This document shows positions 7,682-16,622 of a DNA stretch of 44,668 bases, piece by piece. Source of the stretch: an uncultured Bacteroidota bacterium (GTDB lineage: Bacteria > Bacteroidota > Bacteroidia > Bacteroidales > GWA2-32-17); contig CAIQJL010000165.1 of NCBI GenBank assembly GCA_903872185.1, positions 1-44,668 of the forward strand. Direction: 5' to 3'. The position numbers were made by a program, and so were the translations under genes. Under the pieces are notes generated by a model, which worked only from the letters and a program-made list of their open reading frames with translations, ran no database searches and had not been told where the DNA came from. Within the stretch, counting starts at the first letter, position 1. The number at the start of each line of letters is the position of its first letter.

Positions 7682-10600
7682 ATGAAAAAAAACGTGCAAG
7701 AAATTATTAAAGAACGAATACTCGTGCTTGATGGAGCTATGGGTACAATGATTCAGCGTTATAAACTGACTGAAGAAGATTATCGTGGAACAAGATTTTT
7801 AAATCATTTATCTTCATTAAAGGGAAATAATGATTTATTGGTTCTTACTAAACCTGAAGTAATTCAGGAAATTCATGAAAAATATTTAGAAGCCGGTGCA
7901 GATATTATTGAGACAAATACTTTTAATGCTCAACGTGTGTCGCTTTCTGATTATAACATGGAAAGTCTTGCTTATGAAATGAATTTTGAAGCTGCTAAGA
8001 TTGCAAAAAAAGCTACAAGTAAATTTAATAGTCCTGAAAAACCTCGTTTTGTAGCTGGTTCAATAGGTCCGACAAATAAAACTGCTTCGCTTTCACCAGA
8101 TGTAAATAATCCAGCTGCCCGAAATGTAACATATGATGAATTAGTAATTGCATATTCTGAACAAATTAAAGGACTTATTGATGGCGGTGTTGATGCAATT
8201 TTAATTGAAACTATTTTCGATACGCTTAATGCAAAAGCTGCGTTATATGCCGTTGAAGATGTTTTTAATGAAAAAAATATTCGTTTGCCAATAATGATTT
8301 CTGTAACAATTACAGATAATGCAGGGCGAACACTTTCTGGTCAGACACTTGAGGCTTTTTTGATTTCAATTTCTCATGCAAATTTGTTTTCTGTTGGTTT
8401 GAATTGTGCTTTTGGTGCAAAACAAATAGAACCTTATTTGGAAGAACTTTCAAGAAAAGCATCATTTTATGTAAGTGTGTATCCTAATGCTGGCTTGCCT
8501 AACCAATTTGGAGCATACGATGAAGGCGCAGAAGAAATGGCGAAAACTGTTTCAACTTTTGCAAAGAAAGGAATTGTAAATATTGTTGGAGGTTGTTGCG
8601 GAACAACTCCTCAGCATATTAATGCGATTGCAAATGCAGTTAAAGCATATTCTCCTCGTTTAGTTCCGGTTTTTGAACCTTTAACAAAGTTAAGTGGGTT
8701 AGAACCATTAATTATTCGTGAAGATTCAAATTTTATTAATATTGGCGAACGCACAAATGTTTCTGGTTCAATGAAATTTGCTAAGTTAATACGCGAAAAC
8801 AAATACGAAGAGGCACTTTTAGTTGCACGACAACAAATTGAAAATGGTGCACAGGTGTTTGATGTTAGTTTAGACGATGGGATGATTGATGCAGAAACCG
8901 AAATGCCTTTATTTTTGCGTTGGGTGAGTTCAGATCCAGATGTAGCAAAGGCTCCCATAATGATTGATTCTTCAAAATGGTCGGTGTTGGAAAATAGTTT
9001 GAAGTCTGTGCAGGGAAAGGTTATTGTAAATTCAATTAGTTTAAAGGAAGGCGAGGAACAATTTCTAGAACGAGCCAAAAAGATTCGTCAATATGGTGCT
9101 GCTGCTATAATTATGGCATTTGATGAAGAGGGTCAGGCAACAACGTGCCAAAGAAAAATAGATGTTTGTAAAAAAGCCTATGATTTACTTACTCAAAAAA
9201 TAAATTTTCCACCCGAAGATATAATCTTTGATGCTAATATTCTAACAATAGGTACAGGATTAGCAGAACATAATAATTTTGCAATTGAGTTTCTTGATGC
9301 AATTAAATGGATTAAGGAGAATTTGCCTTATGCAAAAACCAGCGGAGGAATAAGTAATTTATCTTTTGCTTTCAGAGGAAATGAAGCCATAAGGCAAGTT
9401 CTTCATTCTGTGTTTTTATATCATGCTATTAAAGCAGGATTGGATATGGGGATTGTAAATGCTGGTGCATTACCTGTATATGATCAGATTGATGAAAAAA
9501 TTAAAACTTTAGCCGAAGATCTTATTTTTAACAAAAGGCACGATGCTACAGAAAGAATATTGGAAGCTGCTTTAAATTTAAAAAGTGAACTTATTTCCGA
9601 TTCTAGTATTAATGAATGGCGAACTCTTTCAGTTGAGGAAAGGCTTGGCCATGCCCTTATAAAAGGTATTGCAGATTTTATTGATGAAGATATTGCAGAA
9701 ATGTTAAACGTTCTTCCTCAACCTATAGATATTATTGAAGGTCCGTTAATGGCTGGTATGAGCAAAGTGGGTGAACTTTTTGGTTCGGGACAAATGTTTT
9801 TGCCTCAGGTAATGAAATCTGCCAGAGTAATGAAAAAAGCCGTTGCATTATTGCAACCGTTGTTAGAGCAACAGAGTTTATCTGCAAATAGTTCAAAAGC
9901 AGGAAAAATTTTAATAGCAACTGTTAAGGGAGATGTTCACGATATTGGAAAAAATATTGCTGGAATTATTCTCGCTTGTAATAATTACGAAATAATAGAT
10001 TTGGGAATTATGGTTCCCCGCGAAACGATACTAAATGAAGCAGAGAGATTAAATGTTGATATGGTTGGACTCAGCGGATTAATTACCCCATCGCTTGACG
10101 AGATGATTTATGTTGCAAAAGGGATGGAAGAAAGAGGAATGAAAATTCCATTATTAATTGGAGGTGCAACAACGTCCAAAATTCACACTGCAGTCAAAAT
10201 TGCACAAGCGTATTCAGGTGCTGTGGTGCATGTAAAAGATGCATCTTTGAGTGCGGGAATAGTCTCTGATTTGCTTAATCCGGAACGAAAAGAAGGATAT
10301 ATTAAAAAATTATATTCTGAATACGAAGAGTTAAAAACAAATCATCTTAAAAGAGTTGAAAATAAAAAAGAAATTTCTGAACAAGATGCTTTTTTAAATA
10401 GATTTAGGTTTGATGTTACAAGGGCAGATATTGTTAAACCCGCTGTTTTAGGCGTTAAAGTCATTAAAAATATTCCAATTAAAGATCTTATTCCGCTTAT
10501 AAGCTGGGCATATTTCTTTCACCAGTGGCAGTTTAAAGGAGCTTATCCAGCCTTGTTAAATGATACTGAAAAGGGAAAAGAAGCAAAGCAACTTTTACTT

Positions 10601-11239
10601 GATGCAAAAAAGTTATTAAATAGAATAGCTGATGAAAAGTTATTAAGCGCAGATGCTGTTATTGGCATATTTCCAGCATACTCTGAGAAAAATAAGGTGT
10701 ATTTTAATTCAAATGAAAATTCAATCAAAGAAATTGAATTTCCTCGTAATCGTGAACCAAAAGATGATAGCCAGCCTAATCTATGTTTGTCTGATTTTAT
10801 TGCTCCAAAAGAATTGAATTTTACTGATTACATTGGAATGTTTGTAACAACTGCAGGAATGGGAGCTGAAAAAATTGAAAAACAATTTAAAGATGCCGGT
10901 GATGAGTATTCTGCACTTATGGTTAGAATTCTTGCTGACCGTTTAGCAGAGGCACTTGCAGAGTATCTGCATGAGAAAATAAGAAAAGAAATTTGGGCAT
11001 ATTCTCCAAACGAAAATGTTAATGTTGAGGAAATGCTTAAAGAAAAATATCGTGGAATAAGGCCAGCGCCTGGTTATCCAAGTTGTCCGGAACATAAATT
11101 AAAAGAAATAATTTTTAATGAGCTAAATGTTACGAAAAATATTGGAGCCTCATTAACTGAAAGCTATTCGATGATGCCTGCTGCTACTGTTTCTGGATTT
11201 TATTTTGCACATCCCGAATCAAGGTATTTTGGAACATAG
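7682..11239 (+). CDS. metH: Cobalamin-dependent methionine synthase
   Basis: 1185 residues with all four MetH modules. The homocysteine-binding barrel carries zinc ligands Cys242 (GLNCAFG) and Cys305-Cys306 (GGCCGTTP). The methyltetrahydrofolate-binding barrel begins at FINIGERTNVSGS (about 350). The cobalamin module has a helical cap and DVHDIGKN with the cobalt-ligating His753. The C-terminal SAM-dependent reactivation domain ends with RGIRPAPGYPSCPEH. It methylates homocysteine to methionine using methyl-B12. Length is close to the E. coli enzyme and no key residue is missing. Transcribed alone behind the S-box riboswitch, which implies repression when SAM is plentiful. Confidence 0.97.
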   Translation: MKKNVQEIIKERILVLDGAMGTMIQRYKLTEEDYRGTRFLNHLSSLKGNNDLLVLTKPEVIQEIHEKYLEAGADIIETNTFNAQRVSLSDYNMESLAYEMNFEAAKIAKKATSKFNSPEKPRFVAGSIGPTNKTASLSPDVNNPAARNVTYDELVIAYSEQIKGLIDGGVDAILIETIFDTLNAKAALYAVEDVFNEKNIRLPIMISVTITDNAGRTLSGQTLEAFLISISHANLFSVGLNCAFGAKQIEPYLEELSRKASFYVSVYPNAGLPNQFGAYDEGAEEMAKTVSTFAKKGIVNIVGGCCGTTPQHINAIANAVKAYSPRLVPVFEPLTKLSGLEPLIIREDSNFINIGERTNVSGSMKFAKLIRENKYEEALLVARQQIENGAQVFDVSLDDGMIDAETEMPLFLRWVSSDPDVAKAPIMIDSSKWSVLENSLKSVQGKVIVNSISLKEGEEQFLERAKKIRQYGAAAIIMAFDEEGQATTCQRKIDVCKKAYDLLTQKINFPPEDIIFDANILTIGTGLAEHNNFAIEFLDAIKWIKENLPYAKTSGGISNLSFAFRGNEAIRQVLHSVFLYHAIKAGLDMGIVNAGALPVYDQIDEKIKTLAEDLIFNKRHDATERILEAALNLKSELISDSSINEWRTLSVEERLGHALIKGIADFIDEDIAEMLNVLPQPIDIIEGPLMAGMSKVGELFGSGQMFLPQVMKSARVMKKAVALLQPLLEQQSLSANSSKAGKILIATVKGDVHDIGKNIAGIILACNNYEIIDLGIMVPRETILNEAERLNVDMVGLSGLITPSLDEMIYVAKGMEERGMKIPLLIGGATTSKIHTAVKIAQAYSGAVVHVKDASLSAGIVSDLLNPERKEGYIKKLYSEYEELKTNHLKRVENKKEISEQDAFLNRFRFDVTRADIVKPAVLGVKVIKNIPIKDLIPLISWAYFFHQWQFKGAYPALLNDTEKGKEAKQLLLDAKKLLNRIADEKLLSADAVIGIFPAYSEKNKVYFNSNENSIKEIEFPRNREPKDDSQPNLCLSDFIAPKELNFTDYIGMFVTTAGMGAEKIEKQFKDAGDEYSALMVRILADRLAEALAEYLHEKIRKEIWAYSPNENVNVEEMLKEKYRGIRPAPGYPSCPEHKLKEIIFNELNVTKNIGASLTESYSMMPAATVSGFYFAHPESRYFGT

Positions 11240-11318
11240 AAATCAAGTTCGTAGAATTGTAATTTATAAGATATGGGTAATAAAAGTTGTTTTTATTATA
11301 CTAAATTGAAATAATTCA

Positions 11319-11430
11319 TAGTCCAATTATAAGATTACAACACTCGGTTATCCTGAGGCACTCGAAGGATATGCACAGAGCCTACCACACATGTTTCGAG
11401 AACCTCAACATGACCCCATTTATTGGACTA
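11319..11430. repeat. MITE-like nested inverted repeat
   Basis: Outer arms TAGTCCAAT (11319-11327) and ATTGGACTA (11422-11430) are perfect inverted copies. Inside, GGTTATCCTGAGGCACTCGAAGG (from about 11345) is an imperfect inverted copy of the stretch ending TTTCGAG AACCTCAACATGACC (about 11393-11415). The inner arms belong to the GTCAT..TGAG..CGAA family also seen at 43441 and 40357. No coding capacity. Confidence 0.65.
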
Positions 11431-11458
11431 GCAGATAAATCAGTTTGGTATTATTTTG

Positions 11459-11466
11459 TATCTTTG
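11459..11466 (+). promoter_or_regulatory. Candidate Bacteroidota -7 box for the DUF2786-like/wecE pair
   Basis: TATCTTTG, exact TAnnTTTG match, 16 bases before the ATG at 11483 and 28 bases after the MITE-like element. Leader would be very short. Confidence 0.45.
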
Positions 11467-11482
11467 ATTAAAATATTCTAAA

Positions 11483-12022
11483 ATGAGCGAGCAGTCTTCA
11501 ACTCCAGATTTGGATAAAATAAGAGAAACTCTTAAGAAACTTGCAGTACTTGCAGAGAGAGGTGAAGAAAACGAAAGGCAAACTGCGTTAGGCTTATTGC
11601 AACGTCTTTTACAAAAGTATAATTTAAATGTTCCCGATTTAATAAATGCTGATTTAAAAGAACGGGAGTTTGGTTATTCTTCACGAGATAATCTAACTAT
11701 ACTTTCTCAATGTATTTGGTCTATTAGCCCAGAGGCTCAGGTTTCATTCGATTCGGGTAAAAATAAAGTATATGTAAAATTAAAGAGCTCTGATTATATT
11801 GAAGTAGTTGAAAAATTTCTATATTATTATCCTTTATATGAAAAAGAAAAAATGAAGTTAATGTTAGCATTTATTTGTAAACATGGATTAACAACTACTA
11901 CTTCATCATGTGGTAATAACGAAAATATGAGCGAACAGGAAGTGCGACAAGTTGTTGTTATGATGCAAGGAATGGATAAAGGTTCGTTTATAACAAATAA
12001 AAAAATGATCGAAAAAAAATAG
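11483..12022 (+). CDS. DUF2786-like protein of unknown function
   Basis: 179 residues, no signal peptide or membrane segment. Residues about 13-56 (IRETLKKLAVLAERGEENERQTALGLLQRLLQKYNL) fit the DUF2786 helical motif (leucine-rich, with a run of charged residues and a closing KYGL/KYNL). The rest is not recognised; it includes an acidic/tyrosine-rich middle (VEKFLYYYPLYEKEK) and a basic tail. It is followed after 12 bases by the WecE-type aminotransferase and probably shares its transcript, though no functional link is obvious. Confidence 0.6.
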   Translation: MSEQSSTPDLDKIRETLKKLAVLAERGEENERQTALGLLQRLLQKYNLNVPDLINADLKEREFGYSSRDNLTILSQCIWSISPEAQVSFDSGKNKVYVKLKSSDYIEVVEKFLYYYPLYEKEKMKLMLAFICKHGLTTTTSSCGNNENMSEQEVRQVVVMMQGMDKGSFITNKKMIEKK

Positions 12023-12034
12023 GTTAATACTAGT

Positions 12035-13168
12035 ATGAATCCAATTCCATTTAATAAACCTTTTTTTAGCGGTAATGAGTTAAAATACATTACAGAAGCG
12101 ATTAATTATGGAAAAATATCTGGCAATGGTGTTTTCACAAATAAATGTCATGCTTTTTTCGAAAATAAATATGGATTTGGCAAATGTCTTTTGACTTCCA
12201 GTTGTACCGATGCTCTAGAAATGGCGGCATTACTTATAGATATTAAGCCAGGTGATGAAGTTATTGTACCGTCATATTCTTTTGTGTCAACAGCAAATGC
12301 ATTTGCATTGCGAGGTGCCAGTTTGAAGTTTGCTGATTCAACAAATGTTTCGCCACATATTTCTCCCGAATCAATTGAGGAAGCTATAACATCAAGTACA
12401 AAAGCAGTTGTAATAGTACATTATGGAGGCGTAGCTTGTGATATGGAAAAAATTCTGGCTATAGTAAATAAGTATAATCTTTTTTTAGTTGAAGATTGTG
12501 CTCATTCCATTGATAGTTTTTGGAATGGTAAGCCTTTAGGCTCTTTAGGTAGTTTCGGAACTTTTTCTTTTCATGAAACAAAAAACATTATTTCTGGCGA
12601 AGGTGGACTATTAACAATAAACAGAATAGAAAACAGAAATCGCTCTGAAATTATTTGGGAAAAGGGCACGAATCGTGCAGCATTTTCAAGGGGCGAAGTA
12701 GAGAAATACAGTTGGATTGATTTAGGTTCTTCATATTTACCATCAGAGGTTACAGCAGCATTTTTATTTGCACAACTTGAATCATTAAATATTATACAGG
12801 AAAAGAGAATTAAAATTTGGAATCAATATTATTGTGGATTAAAATCATTGGAAGAACAAGGATATTTGGAATTGCCATTAATTCCTGATTATGCAACAAA
12901 TAATGGCCATCTTTTTTATTTGTTAGCTGATTCACTTGAAACAAGAAATAACCTTATTCAATTTCTTGCAAAGAGTAATATTAATGCTGTATTTCATTAT
13001 CTGCCCTTGCATCAATCACCTTTTATTCAAAAAGCAGGTAGTTCAAATGAATTAACTAATGTTTTTAAATATAGTAATCAACTTATACGCTTGCCATTAT
13101 TTTTTGAAATTACAGATGGACAAGTAGAATATATAATTCAAAAAATTACAGATTTTTATAAAAAATAA
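12035..13168 (+). CDS. wecE: dTDP-4-amino-4,6-dideoxygalactose transaminase-type sugar aminotransferase
   Basis: 377 residues of the DegT/DnrJ/EryC1/StrS PLP family. It follows WecE/RffA closely: IPFNKPFFSGNE at the start, TSSCTDALEMAALL around 54-67, VEDCAHSID (152-160) and the PLP lysine in FSFHETKNIISGEGG (Lys183). In enterobacteria WecE aminates dTDP-4-keto-6-deoxyglucose to give TDP-Fuc4N for common antigen and O-antigen. It supplies a second route to a 4-amino sugar beside PseC. It ends in an intrinsic terminator hairpin. Exact nucleotide sugar is not provable here. Confidence 0.88.
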   Translation: MNPIPFNKPFFSGNELKYITEAINYGKISGNGVFTNKCHAFFENKYGFGKCLLTSSCTDALEMAALLIDIKPGDEVIVPSYSFVSTANAFALRGASLKFADSTNVSPHISPESIEEAITSSTKAVVIVHYGGVACDMEKILAIVNKYNLFLVEDCAHSIDSFWNGKPLGSLGSFGTFSFHETKNIISGEGGLLTINRIENRNRSEIIWEKGTNRAAFSRGEVEKYSWIDLGSSYLPSEVTAAFLFAQLESLNIIQEKRIKIWNQYYCGLKSLEEQGYLELPLIPDYATNNGHLFYLLADSLETRNNLIQFLAKSNINAVFHYLPLHQSPFIQKAGSSNELTNVFKYSNQLIRLPLFFEITDGQVEYIIQKITDFYKK

Positions 13169-13193
13169 AGGCTACCCTTTTGAGATAGCCTTT
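13167..13193. terminator. Bidirectional intrinsic terminator between wecE and the T9SS gene
   Basis: AAAGGCTA (13167-13174) pairs with TAGCCTTT (13186-13193) around an 11-base loop. A-rich left flank and T-rich right flank allow use from both strands; both flanking genes end here. Confidence 0.8.
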
Positions 13194-13214
13194 GTTATTT
13201 TACAATTAAACTTC

Positions 13215-14081
13215 TTATCTGTTGATTAAAAGTTTTAAACTGTATTTATGTGAATTATTTTCAGCATTTACATAATAAATTCCAATTGGTAAACTATTTG
13301 TTTCAATTGAAGTAACTGCGCTATTAGTTTTGGATGAAAGTACAGTTTGTCCAATCATGTTTATAACAGTTATATCATATTCTTCACCGTCTAAATTGAT
13401 GAACACATTCTCGTTTGCAGGATTTGGCCACATTGAAGGCATAAAGGTATTGTCTTCTGCAACTTCGGTAGCAGTTGTAAATGCTAAATCATCAATTAGT
13501 AAAATAGTTCCTAAAACAGCTGAAGTAGCTTGTGAAGATCTAAATGTAATATTAAATGTATCAGGAATAATTGTAGTTGGGCTATAAGTTAAAGGAATTG
13601 AGAATAAAGTGTATGTTGATACATTTTGACCTGCAACACTTAAAAATGTTTGATTCGCAAGCGTTAATCTGATTGAACCTGTCCATTTAGTCATAGTAAC
13701 CGTTACTGTCATTCTTTCAGCGCCGTTTCCTGCTGTATATTTGTAATATCCGTGGAATTCGGTTGGTTTACTAGAAATAGGAATACCACCTGAAACTGAT
13801 TGCGTAGTTAAATTTACATTTCCTAATGTAAGTATTCCAGAAATATTACCCGCAGAACCGCTCATATCAGCAGCAGAAGAAACAATTTGTGCCGCATAGT
13901 TTCCACTTCGTTTATCTGTTGATTGACGAATGTAATTAACAGAGTTATTATTGCTTTTCCAACTGCTAATAGTGGTAACGTTTGTCCAGCTTTCAAAGCC
14001 GCTATTAGGAACAGTTTGTGCTGATAAATAACATAGTCCTGTCATTAAAAACAAAGCAAAAAAAGTAGATAATTTTTTCAT
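13215..14081 (-). CDS. T9SS type A sorting-domain secreted protein
   Basis: 288 residues. A signal peptide (MKKLSTFFALFLMTGLCYLSAQ) is followed by TVPNSGFESWTN, the start of a beta-sandwich, carbohydrate-binding-like region also present in the paralogue at 28678-29547. The C-terminal domain from about residue 215 (MWPNPANENVFINL, then IGQTVLSSKT, then LPIGIYYVNAENN and a basic end KLLINR) is a type A T9SS sorting signal. So the protein is exported by Sec, carried across the outer membrane by T9SS and released or anchored at the surface. Ligand unknown. A TATATTTG box lies 30 bases upstream. Confidence 0.85.
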   Translation of the reverse strand: MKKLSTFFALFLMTGLCYLSAQTVPNSGFESWTNVTTISSWKSNNNSVNYIRQSTDKRSGNYAAQIVSSAADMSGSAGNISGILTLGNVNLTTQSVSGGIPISSKPTEFHGYYKYTAGNGAERMTVTVTMTKWTGSIRLTLANQTFLSVAGQNVSTYTLFSIPLTYSPTTIIPDTFNITFRSSQATSAVLGTILLIDDLAFTTATEVAEDNTFMPSMWPNPANENVFINLDGEEYDITVINMIGQTVLSSKTNSAVTSIETNSLPIGIYYVNAENNSHKYSLKLLINR

Positions 14082-14111
14082 AGTTTTGTGAGATTAGATT
14101 TATTCACAATG

Positions 14112-14119
14112 CAAATATA
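14112..14119 (-). promoter_or_regulatory. Candidate Bacteroidota -7 box for the T9SS gene at 13215-14081
   Basis: TATATTTG on the minus strand, 30 bases before the ATG; exact TAnnTTTG match, no -33 TTG at normal spacing. Confidence 0.4.
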
Positions 14120-14286
14120 AAAAAGTATTTCAAAATAATTAATTTTTAGACTAAACTTTTTAGAAAAAATTGAAAAAAATGGTGCCAGCCCCCTATTCAT
14201 TGGAGTATAATTCTAAAAAAAAATTATTTTGGTAATAAAAAAATTATTTTTATTGTTTTTTTAGACCAATAAGCGTCAAAATATCC

Positions 14287-15318
14287 ATGATTAAAAGTCC
14301 AGAAATTATTTTTATTATTGGAAGGTCCCGATCGGGAACTACATTGTTAAGGACAATGCTTGATATGCATTCACTTATCTCAATTCCGAATGAATGTACT
14401 TTTATTTTACAACTTTCAGAAAAATATAAAAAAGTTAAATCCTGGACCCCAGAAAAAATTGAAAATTTTATTAGAGATCTTAAAAAAACATGGTTATTTG
14501 AAAATTTAAAACTTGATATTGATTTTTTAAAAATAAATCTATTGAATCTTGGTAAAGAGACTAATTTTCAGGAAATATGTAAACAAGTTATTCTGAATTC
14601 TCCATTAGCTGGTTCAAAACCCGATTTGAAATATGTTGGAGATAAAAACCCTTCATCTTCTTTAAACTTAAAAACAATTTATTCAATATTTGGAAAAAAT
14701 TGTAAATACATATACATTAACCGTGATTACAGAGATCAGTATTTATCTCAGATAAATGCCCGAATTGAAATACCAAATATTGTAGTTTCTGCTAAGCGTT
14801 GGGTAAAAGCATTCACTGATTTTTTAAAAGTATCAGAAAATAAAGATTCAATGTTTTATAATTTAAGATATGAAGATCTGGTAACCGAACCAGAGAAAAA
14901 ATTAATAGAAATCTGTGGTTTTTTAAATATTTCATATGATAATAAGATGCTTGAGTTTTATAATATAGAAAATATAAATAAATCATTTTCGGAAATTTCA
15001 CTTCAAGGTATTCATAGTAGTATTAAAAATCCAGTATCGAAAAATAGTATTGGTTTGTGGAAAAATAATTTGGCAGAAAGACAAATAAAAATTTTAGATA
15101 AAATTTGTGGGAAATATAAAGAACAATCAAGCTATAATGCAAATACAAAAATTAATTCTTTTGGGTTTTTTATAATAACATTACCGGGTTACCTGTTATA
15201 TCATTTTACAGTTTTATCTTCGTGTTTTATTAAATGGTTACCTTTTAATATATATATTAAACTTTCCGAGGGAGCTTTTCTAGGTAGTCTTTGGAATAGG
15301 TTACTTAGAAAAAAATAA
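14287..15318 (+). CDS. Sulfotransferase family protein (1 of 3)
   Basis: 343 residues. The 5'-phosphosulfate loop is FIIGRSRSGTTLLRTML (residues 9-25), and the 3'-phosphate motif is the strand KYIYINRDYRDQYLS, here with RDYRD in place of the usual RDPRD. These are the PAPS-binding elements of the Sulfotransfer_3-type family; it would move sulfate from PAPS to a sugar or other hydroxyl or amine. The C-terminal tail carries the LPGYLLYHF...LPFNIYIKL motif shared with the two later sulfotransferases and not part of the standard fold. The flippase starts two bases after its stop. It is the most divergent of the three. Confidence 0.82.
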   Translation: MIKSPEIIFIIGRSRSGTTLLRTMLDMHSLISIPNECTFILQLSEKYKKVKSWTPEKIENFIRDLKKTWLFENLKLDIDFLKINLLNLGKETNFQEICKQVILNSPLAGSKPDLKYVGDKNPSSSLNLKTIYSIFGKNCKYIYINRDYRDQYLSQINARIEIPNIVVSAKRWVKAFTDFLKVSENKDSMFYNLRYEDLVTEPEKKLIEICGFLNISYDNKMLEFYNIENINKSFSEISLQGIHSSIKNPVSKNSIGLWKNNLAERQIKILDKICGKYKEQSSYNANTKINSFGFFIITLPGYLLYHFTVLSSCFIKWLPFNIYIKLSEGAFLGSLWNRLLRKK

Positions 15319-15320
15319 AC

Positions 15321-16622
15321 ATGCAGAAAAAAATTAGCAACGATATCCTTAAATTTCTTTTAAGTAATATTTTTACTTTAGTTTTATTAGCTGTATCTGG
15401 AATTATTCTTGTCAGAATTCTTGGCCCATCACAAACAGGACGGTTTATTTCAATTTATATAATTCCAAGTATGTTAATTCGATTAACAATGCTAGGGTCA
15501 AGAAAAACAGCAATTACTCATTTTGGTGAAAAAACTTATTCCGATAATGAGATAGTAACGTCTCTTCTTTTTATCTGGATTTTTAGCAGTTTAATGGCAG
15601 TAATTATTTGCACAGCAAATTTTGCTGTCATGCAACATGCAGATATGAATACGCTTACGCACATATTTGTTCTTTCAACTATACCTCTTCGTTTATTTAT
15701 TTTTTATTCAATAAGTGTATTTGTTGGCAAAACAAAATATAACTTTTCAAATATATTTAAACTTCTTCCCGACCTGCTTAACTTCATTATTCTTCTTGTT
15801 TTTATTGCTTATGGTACAATAAATATAAAAGGTGCAATAGTTGCATATTTTTTCTCGAGTCTTGTAGTTGCTGTAATTTGTTTTTTTATGTTAATAAAAC
15901 ATTTTAAAATTAAATTTGAATTTAATAAAAAGATAATTAAATCATTGTCAACCGTTGGTTTTATAAACGCATTGACTCTTTTTGTTATGCAACTTAACTA
16001 TAGATTTGATATTGTTTTATTATATAAATATTCTACAAATTATCAGGTAGGAATTTTTGCATTAGGCACAGCATTAGCTATTGTTATTTGGATTATTCCA
16101 GATACTATTGGGCTAATTGTTAGGAAAAGAATCTTAAAAGCCATAAATCCTATTCTTATAAAACATGAAATTGCCGGTTTTTTAAGGGTTTCATTACTTC
16201 TGAGTATTTTGGTTTCTTTTATAATGTATTTTCTTGCCTCATTTATTTTTACTTTAGTTTTTGGAGAGAGTTTTAAAGAAAGTACAGTTATCTTTAGAAC
16301 AATACTTCCGGGTGTCTTTTTATTTATTATTTTCAGATCATTAAGTGGAGTTCTCCATTTGCTTTGTAATCCAGGAATTATTATTAAAATATTTGTTCCA
16401 GTTTTAATTGTAAATGTAATTCTTAATCTTCTGTGGATACCTTTGTATGGTGGAGTAGGAGCAGCGTGGGCTTCAAATGTAAGTTATGCATTAGGAGCAA
16501 TTACAACATTAATTGTGTTTTCTCAAAAAATGAAAATATCTTTGATTGATATTTTTAAATTTAGCTTTAACGATTTCAGTTTTATTAAAAAACTTTCAAA
16601 AATTGGAAGCCGAAAAAATTAA
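15321..16622 (+). CDS. Wzx-like polysaccharide flippase (MOP superfamily)
   Basis: 433 residues, strongly hydrophobic with about 12 membrane segments. It begins with the MOP/MATE-type pattern: amphipathic start, then LSNIFTLVLLAVSGIILVRILGPSQTGRF, the usual first segment of oligosaccharide flippases. WIPLYGGVGAAWASNVSYALGA near the end is also typical of Wzx. It would turn an undecaprenyl-linked repeat unit over to the periplasmic side of the inner membrane. Set between sulfotransferase genes with 2-base and overlapping junctions, so its substrate may be sulfated before or after flipping. Confidence 0.85.
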   Translation: MQKKISNDILKFLLSNIFTLVLLAVSGIILVRILGPSQTGRFISIYIIPSMLIRLTMLGSRKTAITHFGEKTYSDNEIVTSLLFIWIFSSLMAVIICTANFAVMQHADMNTLTHIFVLSTIPLRLFIFYSISVFVGKTKYNFSNIFKLLPDLLNFIILLVFIAYGTINIKGAIVAYFFSSLVVAVICFFMLIKHFKIKFEFNKKIIKSLSTVGFINALTLFVMQLNYRFDIVLLYKYSTNYQVGIFALGTALAIVIWIIPDTIGLIVRKRILKAINPILIKHEIAGFLRVSLLLSILVSFIMYFLASFIFTLVFGESFKESTVIFRTILPGVFLFIIFRSLSGVLHLLCNPGIIIKIFVPVLIVNVILNLLWIPLYGGVGAAWASNVSYALGAITTLIVFSQKMKISLIDIFKFSFNDFSFIKKLSKIGSRKN

